A stretch of DNA of 64,000 nucleotides from a virus. The position numbers were made by a program, and so were the translations under genes. Shown here piece after piece: positions 22,108-31,723 of the stretch (positions are counted from its first letter, which is position 1; every line of letters starts with the position of its first letter). The notes under the pieces were generated by a model. It had not been told where the DNA came from. It worked only from the letters and a program-made list of their open reading frames with translations, and searched no databases. Where the stretch lies: the IMG/VR virus record IMGVR_UViG_3300025732_000035, positions 1 to 64,000 of that record. One strand, written 5' to 3'.

Positions 22108-25100
22108 TTAGAACGTGCCTTCATCAACGGTGGCGTTAATGGTGCCAGCAGAGAAGTTGCCACTACCATCACGAGCAACAATTGCACTAGCAGTGTTAGC
22201 GCTGGTAGCAGTAGTGGCGCTGTTGCTAACTTTTCCAGCAGTGGAAATTGTAGAAAGCTTAGTATCAGCAATGCTGCCAGCAAGCATTAAATTAGTAACC
22301 GTACCAGTGTCGCCAGTTGTGACAATGGTTCCTGTGACATTGGGAAGCGTGATTGTTCTATCTGCAGTGGCATCTGCCGCAGCAAGTTGAATTTCAAAAG
22401 CGTCATCACTGGCCCCTTCAAAAAGAAGCGTACCTGCACTGCCAATGACTACTTCGCCAGCAATGGTACCACCCGCTCTGGGTAATGCAGCATTAGCTAA
22501 GTCATAGGCGCTCTTCACTGCAGTGGCAGTAGCAGCAAGTGAAGAGCTAGTAGTGCTTGTTGAATCAGTAAGAATAACAGTGCCACGTACACTAGTCGTG
22601 GCATCAGGAATAGAAATGACGGGCGTTGTTGTGCCGCTAACAACAGTGAGCGGAGAATTAACACTCACCGACAGAACAGTGCCGCTCGCTGGCGTAACCC
22701 AGTGAACACCAGCGCCAAATGCAGAATTAACAGTGAGCACTTGTCCGTTAGTTCCAATTGCTTGCTTAACTAATGTGGTGCCACTACCAACAAGAATATC
22801 ACCTTTGGTGTAAGAATTAATTCCAGTGCCACCATAACCAGTGGCCAAAATGCCACTAGCCACATTGTTAACATTGCGGCATTCAGTGTTTACTTCCTCA
22901 ATAGCAGACTGGACGTTTGTACTTCCAATGGTTCCTGCTGGCGCAAAAGCTACGTTAGAAGCAGTTTGCGATAGATAGGTAGAACTAACATCAAGCTCTA
23001 CCCACGCTGTGCCATTGCAAAGAAGAATATCGGGCGGCTGCAGAATAGTTTCAGGAGCTGGTGAAGTGCCAGTACCACCACTAGCAACTACAACGTAATA
23101 ACGATTAAAAGTGGTCGATGCAGCCGGTAGTGGTTGTCCCACAGAAAGACCAATTCCAGCACCATCAGCACTAACACTTGCAATCGTGTTTCCAGAAGCA
23201 TTATAAGTGCCACCAAAAATAATCTCACCAACGCTAATACCAACTGGATTCCAAACGTTACCATCCCATAGATAGAGGTCTTTCTCCAATGGATTGAAGA
23301 AGAATTGCCCAATAAAATCTGCTACAGGCGGCGCTTCGCCAAACTGACTAACAGAATAGTTGGCAAGCTTAGAAGCAAGAATTGATTCGTCTGCAATAAA
23401 CCCACTTCCAAAGGTGCCAGTGGTAATTTTGCTTGCAGAAAGAGCAGGGATGTCATCTGCTACAAGACTGGCTGCGCCAGCGCTTACATGTCCCTGCGCG
23501 TCTACTGTCACCTTGTAATACGTGCCAGATGCCACGCTGTTGGCGTGATTAAAAACGCCACTGACAGTAACGAGTCCAGTGCCAGCTTGAGCAACGCCTA
23601 AATCGCTGGTGGTGGCCTTTGGAAGATCGCTAGCCGTGATAGCCCGGAAAGTAGGAGCTGCATCTGCACTTCCACTGGCTGGACCAGCAAAGAAGCGTGT
23701 AGCAACTTGCGTATTTAAAGAAGGAACAATGGAGGCGCTAAAAGCATCAGGATAGGAAGTGGCAAAACTGTAAACAGTATCTCCTGAAACGACAGTTGTC
23801 GAAAGGCCACTTTGACGCTGCCAAACACTACCAGTCCAAGTATATTCAACGCCAGTATTTGTATTAAGCCATTGCTGACCAATAAAATCACCGTCACCTG
23901 TAGGAGTGGAACCAGCGACAATTGCAGCAGAGTTGTCAGAAAGTTTTGCTGCAGTAACTCCGCTATCAACAATCTTTGCAGTTGTAATAGCGCTATCAAA
24001 AATTTTGACTGTTGTTACAGCATTATTAGAAATAGTGGTGCTAAATCCGGCTGTTCCTGTGCCAGTAACATCTCCCGAAAGAGTAATGGTTTGATCACCC
24101 GTATTAGTGCCAGTGGATGTGCCGGAGAATGTGCCATTTTGCGTAGCTAGCGTTCCAAGGCCGAGCGTTGTGCGCTGAGCGCTCGCATCAGCATCATCCA
24201 ACAATGCTCTGCCAGCAGCAGTAAGCGTAATCTCTTCAATATTTCCACTTCCCGCAGAAGCCCTGCCAAGCAGTACTCCACTAGCCACTTGTTGAATTTT
24301 TGCAAAAGTGACTGCGTTATCCGCGATGGCAGCAGTGGGAATAGAACCACTTGCATAGCTTCCAGAAGGTATAGAGCTTGCAGTAATAAGAGTGCCAGAA
24401 AGTTCGCCAGAGGAGAGAGAAAGCTTGGCAAGCGTAACGGAGCCAGACGCAAGTTTCGCTGCAGTAACATTCCCGTCTGTAATATTTACAGTGGCTACTG
24501 CATTAGCGGCAAGTTTTACTTGCGTAACACCGCTATCGGCGATGTAAGCAGTAGCAATGCTTCCACTTGCTAGCTTGCTTTGCGTAATGCTTCCATCGAC
24601 GATGTGAACGCCGCTGACCGCAGCGACTCCAATTTTTGTGCCCGTAATTGCATTGTCAGCAATATTGACGGTGACTACAGCGTCAGCAGCCAGTTTTCCT
24701 GCAGTTACGCCACTAACAACTAGTTGTATGCTGCCGACTGAATTCGCGGCAAGCTTTGCGTTTGTTACGCCACTATCCGCAATCTTGACAGTGGTTACAC
24801 TGCCGCTTGCTAATTTTGCACTGGTAACGCTCTCGTCTTCAATTAAAGCAGTGTTAACTGTATTGCCAGTCGCAACAACCCCCAAGCCAATAGTGGTACG
24901 AACCGTTGCGGCATCGGCGTCGTCAAGAATGGTGCGAGCAAATGAAGTGCAAGTAATCTCTTCAACGTTGCCGCTGCCAGCAGAAGATCTCCCTAAAAGC
25001 TTGTCTGCAGCACTAACGTTTTGAATTTTTGCATAGGTAATGGCGCCATCCGCGATGGCAGTAGCACCAATCTTTGTAGTGCTACTTTGGTTGATTTTTG

Positions 25101-25269
25101 CAATATCTAATGTCGAGGAATCCGCTAAATTAAATCCAGCCTGAATTAGGTTTTTTACCTGCACCTTCTTGGTTTGACTGGCGCTAATGTCTACAATCGG
25201 CAATACGTCGCCAGAAGCAACTGCCCCTTGGGAGAGTTCAACAAGTTCCGTGATTCTTTGATCGGCCAT
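22108..25269 (-). CDS. Long repetitive tail fibre, 1053 aa
   Basis: Opening MADQRITELVELSQGAVASGDVLPIVDIS is typical of a virion-attachment module. Two regions of short repeats follow. Residues about 60-330 are tandem units of 14-19 residues with the pattern ADSGVTxAKLAxxSVxTVKI, about fifteen copies. Residues about 330-430 repeat the block LLGRxSAGSGNIEEITLTxxGRxLLDDADASxxRTTLGLG, also seen near residue 90. The last third has IPDATTSVRGTVILTDS and other fibre blocks and ends in VDEGTF. The protein should form a thin, long trimeric fibre. Repeats like this expand and contract by recombination. Confidence 0.8.
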   Translation of the reverse strand: MADQRITELVELSQGAVASGDVLPIVDISASQTKKVQVKNLIQAGFNLADSSTLDIAKINQSSTTKIGATAIADGAITYAKIQNVSAADKLLGRSSAGSGNVEEITCTSFARTILDDADAATVRTTIGLGVVATGNTVNTALIEDESVTSAKLASGSVTTVKIADSGVTNAKLAANSVGSIQLVVSGVTAGKLAADAVVTVNIADNAITGTKIGVAAVSGVHIVDGSITQSKLASGSIATAYIADSGVTQVKLAANAVATVNITDGNVTAAKLASGSVTLAKLSLSSGELSGTLITASSIPSGSYASGSIPTAAIADNAVTFAKIQQVASGVLLGRASAGSGNIEEITLTAAGRALLDDADASAQRTTLGLGTLATQNGTFSGTSTGTNTGDQTITLSGDVTGTGTAGFSTTISNNAVTTVKIFDSAITTAKIVDSGVTAAKLSDNSAAIVAGSTPTGDGDFIGQQWLNTNTGVEYTWTGSVWQRQSGLSTTVVSGDTVYSFATSYPDAFSASIVPSLNTQVATRFFAGPASGSADAAPTFRAITASDLPKATTSDLGVAQAGTGLVTVSGVFNHANSVASGTYYKVTVDAQGHVSAGAASLVADDIPALSASKITTGTFGSGFIADESILASKLANYSVSQFGEAPPVADFIGQFFFNPLEKDLYLWDGNVWNPVGISVGEIIFGGTYNASGNTIASVSADGAGIGLSVGQPLPAASTTFNRYYVVVASGGTGTSPAPETILQPPDILLCNGTAWVELDVSSTYLSQTASNVAFAPAGTIGSTNVQSAIEEVNTECRNVNNVASGILATGYGGTGINSYTKGDILVGSGTTLVKQAIGTNGQVLTVNSAFGAGVHWVTPASGTVLSVSVNSPLTVVSGTTTPVISIPDATTSVRGTVILTDSTSTTSSSLAATATAVKSAYDLANAALPRAGGTIAGEVVIGSAGTLLFEGASDDAFEIQLAAADATADRTITLPNVTGTIVTTGDTGTVTNLMLAGSIADTKLSTISTAGKVSNSATTATSANTASAIVARDGSGNFSAGTINATVDEGTF

Positions 25270-25323
25270 CTCTCAGAAGGGCAAAGCTAAATACAGTCTA
25301 GTCTTAAACGATAATAGCTATTA

Positions 25324-26199
25324 TCAGTCCGTTACTTCCTGGAGGAGATAATCAAGACTCTGTTCAAGGTAAATAGCGTCATCGTCCTCTTTCAGAATAT
25401 ATTCTGACGGCACGCCAATGCGAAGTTTAAATTCGCCGGTAGTCACAAAGTCAACGGAGCAGGAAACAAGCGAATCTGCTGTCACTGTTACACCAGCTCT
25501 TGTTATCACTGCCTCCACTTCGTAATACACCTCTTCAGTAAAAGAAGAAGTTTTTTCGACGGATGACAAGGAAAGAAGCGCCTTGAAATTGCTTCCTATA
25601 TCTAGACGATCAATAATTTGAAGTAATAATAACGGAGTCTCGGAAACGCCCGTTGTTTCATAACTAAATAAACATTCAATGCTGCCATTGCCACTTAATA
25701 GCCCTGCAGAATACTGTTGTCTAAATACATCGGATAAACTTGTTGTCTCCATCGCCCCTCTGTCTGTATTAATCTCAAAAGAGGTGACGCTTCCAAGCGT
25801 ATTGTACCTTGTATCTCTTACAGCAATAGAAACCTCCAGATCAGCACCGTTAAAAGCAGATAGTGTTATTTCTTCAGCTCTAACATTATTGATGGCATCA
25901 GCAAAGTTGCGATAAAGACGAATGCCGCCAACATTATTAACATTGACGACCGCCCTTGCGTTGTTGGCCTTTTGCCCTTCGGGTAATCCCCAAAAGGACG
26001 ATGGAAGAAAGTCTATCCCTCTTGCATCTGTTGTTGATATTTCGATCAGATCTCCAGTAATTAAATTATCTTCGCTTTTTTCAAAACTAAACCTATTGAG
26101 AGTGGTATTAATATCTGCTGGCGAAATTACAGCAGGAAAACTGCTGCTGGCGTTGCGCTGAAGCCTAACAATTCCAGTGTGGCCAACAAAAAATGTCAT
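25324..26199 (-). CDS. Tail tube-like protein with a large insertion, 291 aa
   Basis: The start MTFFVGHTGIVRLQR matches the start of the next gene's product (MPFYTGRTGKLKLGG). After about 110 extra residues the chain continues with VTSFEINTDRGAMETTSLSD and GLLSGNGSIECLFSY, matching VRNWTLDTSVNMLDTTALGD and GLFSATGSATLSYY of that product. The C-terminal 80 residues are a further beta domain. So this is a tail tube-fold protein with an insertion after the first strand and a C-terminal extension. It probably sits at the tail tip as an adaptor for fibres. Confidence 0.65.
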   Translation of the reverse strand: MTFFVGHTGIVRLQRNASSSFPAVISPADINTTLNRFSFEKSEDNLITGDLIEISTTDARGIDFLPSSFWGLPEGQKANNARAVVNVNNVGGIRLYRNFADAINNVRAEEITLSAFNGADLEVSIAVRDTRYNTLGSVTSFEINTDRGAMETTSLSDVFRQQYSAGLLSGNGSIECLFSYETTGVSETPLLLLQIIDRLDIGSNFKALLSLSSVEKTSSFTEEVYYEVEAVITRAGVTVTADSLVSCSVDFVTTGEFKLRIGVPSEYILKEDDDAIYLEQSLDYLLQEVTD

Positions 26200-26259
26200 C
26201 TCGCTTCAGCGACTATGCTTTCATTGTACGGACAATGCAAATGATCAATTGGCAATGGT

Positions 26260-26679
26260 TCAAGTAGTGCCAGAGAGTGTAACAGTAGTTAACGGGCCAT
26301 TAATAGTAAAGTTAAATGAAACAGTAGTCAGTTCATCGGTGGACGATGTGATGCTGGCACTATTAATAAAAGCATCTGCCGTAAAGAGCTGACTTGTTCC
26401 CACTTCAAACGTAAGCGTCACTTCATCACTATCAGTAATGGCGCCAGTCTTGGCAATCTTTTCAAGAAGATTTGTCACGTCAGTAGTGTCACCGTTGTAA
26501 TAGGACAACGTAGCGCTACCTGTGGCACTAAACAGGCCAGGAGTGAAGGTGTTAGCAGTGTCTCCAAGAGCTGTGGTGTCCAGCATGTTTACAGACGTAT
26601 CTAACGTCCAATTGCGCACCTTGGACACCTCGCTTCCGCCAAGCTTTAATTTGCCAGTGCGGCCAGTATAAAAGGGCAT
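26260..26679 (-). CDS. Tail tube-fold protein, 139 aa
   Basis: A short all-beta protein: MPFYTGRTGKLKLGG, VRNWTLDTSVNMLDTTALGDT, TNLLEKIAKTG, and a Thr/Ser-rich end. The central TALGDTANTFTPGLFSATGSATLSYY block is typical of tail tube and tube-like proteins. A second tube candidate lies at 39640-40218 in the usual tube position, so this copy, coded between the tip protein and fibres, may form the distal ring or a tail-tip adaptor. Confidence 0.7.
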   Translation of the reverse strand: MPFYTGRTGKLKLGGSEVSKVRNWTLDTSVNMLDTTALGDTANTFTPGLFSATGSATLSYYNGDTTDVTNLLEKIAKTGAITDSDEVTLTFEVGTSQLFTADAFINSASITSSTDELTTVSFNFTINGPLTTVTLSGTT

Positions 26680-26722
26680 CGTCTTAAAGCTTTTGTTTTA
26701 ATCTTAGCACTTTCAAGAATGA

Positions 26723-29700
26723 TTAATCAATGCGGTACAAAGACTGATCAAAGCGCACAATCCAAGAAAGCGTTTGTCCTCCAATTTCTTCGCATGGATG
26801 CTCAATAGCTCTTACGGTAATTTCGCCTTCTTCTTCCATTGTCACTTCTGTCACGCGGAAAACACGCTTTGTTGTCACTGCATTGCCCAAGACAAATAGC
26901 CATCCTTCATAAGGAGCGAATGATGCTGATTGACTGTCTGTCACTGACACTGAAAGTTTGACAATTCCTTCTTTGGGACTGCCACTATACAAAAGCGCCG
27001 TATAAGAGCCGTTAATTGGATCTTCTGCCAATGGAGTATTGAGCTTACCGTCTGCCTCGACAATGCCACTACGGAAATCATCCCATTGATTCTGATCGGT
27101 TTGAACATAAATGTAGCTGCCAGGCTCAATAGGGCTTTCAGTGGGGAATGTTTTAAACTCCACTGCTCGCCTTGAAAGCCTTCGCTGCTGACATAAAAGC
27201 ATCCCATAATGCAAGGCTTGCGTTCTATTCGTAACAAAATCAGAGAGATTAAATGTTTGGCGAATACTTAAAGCTTCATTGGCATCAACAAGTGCAATTG
27301 TTACACTTGTATTACTAGGGAACACGTCATCATTTTGAGTGTCCCGGTAGAGAATGGTGGCAATTAAATCTTGCGTGTTATCGCCATAATCAAGAAATTC
27401 TTCTTTGTAACTATCTTCAAGGATATTACCTTGATTAAACAATGCGGAAATAGAAACATTCCTTGTCACTTTCCCAAAAACATCGTATGGCACCGCAGGA
27501 ACAAGTGTTTCCTTCCCTCCAATGCGAGCAAATTCAAGAAGAGAATACGGCGCAACTGTACTCCAAAATTCTCGCCATGACTGCGGCTCTGCAATTACAC
27601 CGTCCATGTAATAATTGTTTTCTCGGCAAAATTTTTGCGCAATGCCAAGTCGTACTTTATCAATGCCATTAATATTTGCATAAGAACCAATGCCATTTGT
27701 TGCATCAAGAATAGTATCAAGAAAAATTTCTGGAGCAAAGCTGGTTGAAGATACAATGTCTTCTGAAATGTCACCATTATCAGCAAGTTTTTTAACCTTC
27801 TTTCCTTTTGACACCCAAGCACTAAGGGAGCGCAAATCTTGCACGCCCTGTCCGCTATAAATATTCAAGCCAAGCATTGCCAAGTCTTGATAAATGGTGG
27901 GAGGAAGTGCTTCACGTCGCTGCTCTGTTACGGCCGTTAATGTGTGCTCAGGTCCGCTATCAAAAGAAAAAGCAATTTGAGTGTCAGAACGCAATGAAAA
28001 TAGTCCCCATTCGTCAACAAATTGTGGCGTGCGATTTAGTTTTGGACGCAAGCGAACAGTTTTGCGAATGATTCCACGAAAAACCAATTGATGACCGCTT
28101 CCAATGTTTATAGTTTTTTGTCTATCATTTAAGCCGTAGCCAAATGTACGAAGATAAAGAATGTCAATTTGTTGCCCATCATTATGAGTGCGTAGCTCAG
28201 CAGGAAGATCGACAATGGGCTCAAATTTAAATTGCCATTTCTCTTTTGATGCAGCCCAAAAACGGAGATGAGTGTAAATATCCACTTCTTTTCCATTGCG
28301 AATGGCTAGTACATATGGAATCCTTGTAAAGCGCTCATCTTCAGGCTTTTTATAGTGCATCCAGAATAGAGACGTGCGATTGCGTACACCATTATCACTG
28401 TCTTTGTGACCCTGCATGTCCTCTTCTGCATATTTACTTTGTCTTCCCTGTATACGTTGAAATACCTTGCTCTTAAAACAAAAATTTACAATGTCGCAAT
28501 TGGTGACAGCTTCATATTCAATTTCATTGATTTTGGCAATACATTTAGTATTAAAATAATCATTCCAGTTGTCTTTATTTTTTAATTCTATTTTTGTCTC
28601 GTTCAACTCTCGTTCTGCTTCGTCATAATCCCTTTGCCATTGCCTTTGCGCTTCTGTTTCTGCCGGGATGTCTCGCTGATCCCTGATAAGCTCATCAATC
28701 TGTCGCCGAATCGTGCGACGCTCATCGCGCATAGCACGTAGCTCAGTTTTTAAATCAGTTCTTGGTGATTCATCAAATAAGCCTTCTTCAATGGCTCGTG
28801 GCATAAGCCTACGAACAAGATCATTAATTTGTTTGCGACTTTCTTTTTTAGCCGTGGTTTGATTGCGAATAGATTCTCTTTTATCTCCGCGTCTTTCCCT
28901 GAGGCGTTTAATCCTGTCTCGTTGATTATCGGTAAAAGGCCTTTCTGCTAGTAAATCTTGAATAGCAGAGTTAATGTCTTCTAGCTCTTCACGGCGGGCG
29001 TCAATAATCCTGTTGCGCTCTCTAATGTCATCTTCCAAGCTGTTAATTTGTCTATTTACATCTTGGAAGGCGCCTGTCTCATCTAAAAGATCTCTAAAAT
29101 CTTTAGACGATAAATCTCCTTTTCTAATTGCCGATGCTTTTAAAATATTTTCGTCTAACTCTGCCAGTCTCTGGGCATACTGGTTAATTTGATCAGCAGT
29201 TGCACCTTTAATTTTATTACCAAAAGCTTCGCCTTTAATTGAAAGCAAGTAAATGATGCGATTTTCTAATTCTTTTTTCTTTGCTTTTAATTCCTCGCCA
29301 TTTTCTTGATAATTTAAAGTTTTGTAATCTTCTTCACATAACACCCCCGGCTCTATACATTTAAAAGTAAATTGACCTTCAATGTCAACATCGTCCTTAA
29401 TATTACTAGAAATCATCTTTAACTTAGCGGCGCCAAGTTTATATAAACTAGCTGAATCAAAAACAGTAATATAAGAACTACGCAAATCAACGGCAGCCCT
29501 TTCTACGTCTTCGTCAACGCGTTTGCCATCTTCTTCGTTGAAAACAATTGTCAACCTTTCTCCTTTTGGCAATGCAGGGCGTACTTCCACGACGGGCCAG
29601 CTTTGTGGCCAGTATTGTCCTCTGTCTGTCATTGTAATTCCAAGCTTATCGCGATCTTCCCTGCCTTCGTCATCCCTGTCTTCTACTTGCACATTAATAG

Positions 29701-30439
29701 GCACCACGTCATATACACCTAATGAAGCGGCAGTGGTTGGAGAAAAAGCTTGGCTAAATCCTTCTGGCCTTTTAATCCCAGCAGTGTTTGTCTTATAAAC
29801 ACCGTCGGAAGGCGTAATACCTTCTCGTGACGGGTCATCTTCATTTAGTGGTTTTGGGTATTGGTTGTCAAGAAAACGAAGAGGCCCGCCTTCTGGTTTA
29901 GCATAAAGCCATAGGCGTTGATCTGGAATATCTCTTAATGGTATCTGTCCAAAGGCAGTGCGTCTATAATCAAGCTCTTCAATGGGGCCAGCGCCAATTA
30001 CTGAAAGCATTTGCATGAACTGGCTAGACCCAAGACTATGCACAGCCGACCATACCAGCGAAGTGTTAACTCTTACGCCGCCAGCAGGATTTTGCGAATC
30101 ATTGGTATAAACAAGATTAACTGGATCGCCGTAACGCGCCACTTCCTGGAAAGAATTGAAGCCATAGCGAGGCGCAAAGAAAAGATTTCGGGACTGGCGT
30201 CCCATTCTTTGTTGCGCGTCCGGCCTGGGAGCGAGAAGTGCCGCTGCCACTTGGGCGATTGTTCCGACAATAGAAAGCACCAGCGCAATGGTGCTGATCG
30301 GTTCATTTCTAATGTCAAGGATAGTGCCCTGTTTAGGATCCCGATAATTTAATCGCGCCAAATAAAACTGCCAATATTCTTCCTCTGAAATTTGCAGAGC
30401 ATCGATCAGGGCTTTTTCGTAAGGAAGAAGCTTGCGCAT
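26723..30439 (-). CDS. Tail tip protein, lambda J-like, with internal coiled coil
   Basis: A 1238-residue protein (ATG at 30439 follows the neighbouring stop at 30442). The first 60 residues contain a hydrophobic helix (TIALVLSIVGTIAQVAAALL). The first third and the last half show the tip-attachment/host-specificity architecture: LDATNGIGSYANINGIDKVRLG, QTFNLSDFVTNRTQALHYGMLLCQQRRL and TFPTESPIEPGSYIYV are blocks of the lambda J or gp44-like domains. Between about residues 385 and 650 lies a highly charged stretch of Glu/Arg/Lys/Asp helices, predicted as a long coiled coil. The protein closes the end of the tail tube and contacts the receptor or organises fibres. Confidence 0.85.
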   Translation of the reverse strand: MRKLLPYEKALIDALQISEEEYWQFYLARLNYRDPKQGTILDIRNEPISTIALVLSIVGTIAQVAAALLAPRPDAQQRMGRQSRNLFFAPRYGFNSFQEVARYGDPVNLVYTNDSQNPAGGVRVNTSLVWSAVHSLGSSQFMQMLSVIGAGPIEELDYRRTAFGQIPLRDIPDQRLWLYAKPEGGPLRFLDNQYPKPLNEDDPSREGITPSDGVYKTNTAGIKRPEGFSQAFSPTTAASLGVYDVVPINVQVEDRDDEGREDRDKLGITMTDRGQYWPQSWPVVEVRPALPKGERLTIVFNEEDGKRVDEDVERAAVDLRSSYITVFDSASLYKLGAAKLKMISSNIKDDVDIEGQFTFKCIEPGVLCEEDYKTLNYQENGEELKAKKKELENRIIYLLSIKGEAFGNKIKGATADQINQYAQRLAELDENILKASAIRKGDLSSKDFRDLLDETGAFQDVNRQINSLEDDIRERNRIIDARREELEDINSAIQDLLAERPFTDNQRDRIKRLRERRGDKRESIRNQTTAKKESRKQINDLVRRLMPRAIEEGLFDESPRTDLKTELRAMRDERRTIRRQIDELIRDQRDIPAETEAQRQWQRDYDEAERELNETKIELKNKDNWNDYFNTKCIAKINEIEYEAVTNCDIVNFCFKSKVFQRIQGRQSKYAEEDMQGHKDSDNGVRNRTSLFWMHYKKPEDERFTRIPYVLAIRNGKEVDIYTHLRFWAASKEKWQFKFEPIVDLPAELRTHNDGQQIDILYLRTFGYGLNDRQKTINIGSGHQLVFRGIIRKTVRLRPKLNRTPQFVDEWGLFSLRSDTQIAFSFDSGPEHTLTAVTEQRREALPPTIYQDLAMLGLNIYSGQGVQDLRSLSAWVSKGKKVKKLADNGDISEDIVSSTSFAPEIFLDTILDATNGIGSYANINGIDKVRLGIAQKFCRENNYYMDGVIAEPQSWREFWSTVAPYSLLEFARIGGKETLVPAVPYDVFGKVTRNVSISALFNQGNILEDSYKEEFLDYGDNTQDLIATILYRDTQNDDVFPSNTSVTIALVDANEALSIRQTFNLSDFVTNRTQALHYGMLLCQQRRLSRRAVEFKTFPTESPIEPGSYIYVQTDQNQWDDFRSGIVEADGKLNTPLAEDPINGSYTALLYSGSPKEGIVKLSVSVTDSQSASFAPYEGWLFVLGNAVTTKRVFRVTEVTMEEEGEITVRAIEHPCEEIGGQTLSWIVRFDQSLYRID

Positions 30440-30441
30440 TG

Positions 30442-30819
30442 CTATCTCGGTCTGAACCAATATGCGTACGATAATACGCTTTCATCGCATTCAATGCTAA
30501 CGCTTCTTCCTTTGGGAGCTATGCAAAAAGCTCGCCCATCCACAACCGTAATTAATGCTGCTTTCTCAATACACATGCCAACGTCACCATTTTGCAGTGA
30601 GTCAATGGGCAAGCAATTATCCTTCAGCCATCGAAGTAATAGTCGAGCAGAAAAACTGTCTTCGTTATATTTTTTATACGCCCATGCAAAAGCTGGAGCG
30701 TAATCTTTCAATCCAAGCCTGCGCCTAATAGTGCAGCAAAGTTGAAAACAATCAGACTTGCCATTGCCATCATCTGGACTTGCGCCCCATTCATATTGCA
30801 AGCCAATTAAATCATTCAT
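30442..30819 (-). CDS. NlpC/P60-like tail-tip protein, probably inactive, 125 aa
   Basis: The segment YEWGASPDDGNGKSDCFQLCC fits the first motif of NlpC/P60-type tail-tip peptidases (W.....DC..l). LQNGDVGMCIEKAALITVV corresponds to the later GDxxxx block where the catalytic His normally sits, but no His is present anywhere in the protein. It should therefore lack the Cys-His pair. Gene order (tail tip J on one side, minor tail proteins on the other) is as expected for the lambda K-like position, so it probably keeps a structural role. Confidence 0.65.
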   Translation of the reverse strand: MNDLIGLQYEWGASPDDGNGKSDCFQLCCTIRRRLGLKDYAPAFAWAYKKYNEDSFSARLLLRWLKDNCLPIDSLQNGDVGMCIEKAALITVVDGRAFCIAPKGRSVSIECDESVLSYAYWFRPR

Positions 30820-31325
30820 CGCAGGCTAATTTCCGCGTTCAATGGTAAGAACCCAACATTCTTGGACGAGAACGTTTGCCTTGGAAAAGATGCACCCACA
30901 CTATCCATTGCACTCCTAAAGCGCAGTTCTACAGTCGTATCATCAAAGGAAGCGCCAACACCCACATAGAATTCTTCGTATTCAGCAGTTTTTGTATAGC
31001 TACTGTAATCAGTGATAGAACCAGTGGTTGCCATCCATACTGTCTTTAGGGAAAGCTTGCTAAGGCGATTGCCTTCTCCATTTTCAACAAGTGCAATGGT
31101 AAAAGCACTATGGGGAAATAAAACGCGCAATAAACTGTTTTCTCCATTTAATGAAGACAACGCTCCCTCCACGCGAAACGGAGCATGACGATAAACGGGA
31201 GATGCCGACCCTGGTACTGATACTGCAGTAAAATCCTTGCCAAAGAAATAATTCTGATAATAGTGCGATTGCTTGTTAGCCGTTTCAATAAAAAGAAAAT
31301 GAGCGATGTGAACAGAGGTTTCCAT
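30816..31325 (-). CDS. Minor tail protein (lambda L-like position), 169 aa
   Basis: A mixed strand protein; the ATG at 31325 is used since the frame upstream overlaps the previous stop. HAPFRVEGALSSLNGENSLLRVLFPHSAFTIALV is a beta-rich block typical of distal tail or minor tail L-type proteins. It lies between 31328-31723 and the NlpC-like gene, the usual order M-L-K-J of siphovirus tail tips. Its exact family cannot be named with confidence. Confidence 0.6.
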   Translation of the reverse strand: METSVHIAHFLFIETANKQSHYYQNYFFGKDFTAVSVPGSASPVYRHAPFRVEGALSSLNGENSLLRVLFPHSAFTIALVENGEGNRLSKLSLKTVWMATTGSITDYSSYTKTAEYEEFYVGVGASFDDTTVELRFRSAMDSVGASFPRQTFSSKNVGFLPLNAEISLR

Positions 31326-31327
31326 GA

Positions 31328-31723
31328 TCAAACGCCAGAATAATCAAGCTCGCCAATCAAGCGCACTGTAACAGTACTGCGTCCATTGAACACGCTTTCT
31401 ACTTGCGGAGGCTCAGCATATTCCCAGAGGCCATTTGTTGGCGCTTGCACAACACTTTTTAGCGTTGTGCTCATGCCAGAAAACACATCATCGGGAAGCG
31501 TGAAGCGAGCATAGCTGCCAAACTGGCCATAGTAATGATCAAGAATGGCTTTCGTATTAGCGTCAGAAATATTTTCAAACTGAAGATCAATGGCATGACC
31601 AAATGACCGATTGCCAAACACTCGCTTGACGGTTGCTCCTGAAAGTCCACGATAAACCTTCGTGGGAAATTGTCCTGGAGAATAAGAACGTCCAGTTGGC
31701 CTAATAGAAGGAAATATTGCCAT
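31328..31723 (-). CDS. Minor tail protein (lambda M-like position), 131 aa
   Basis: An all-beta protein with motifs SIRPTGRSYSPGQFPTKVYRGLSG, FGHAIDLQFENISDANTKAILDHYYGQFGSYARFTLP and VESVFNGRSTVTVRLIGEL. These correspond to a family of minor tail proteins that follow the tape measure gene. Start coincides with the tape-measure stop. It should form part of the tip ring. Confidence 0.7.
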   Translation of the reverse strand: MAIFPSIRPTGRSYSPGQFPTKVYRGLSGATVKRVFGNRSFGHAIDLQFENISDANTKAILDHYYGQFGSYARFTLPDDVFSGMSTTLKSVVQAPTNGLWEYAEPPQVESVFNGRSTVTVRLIGELDYSGV

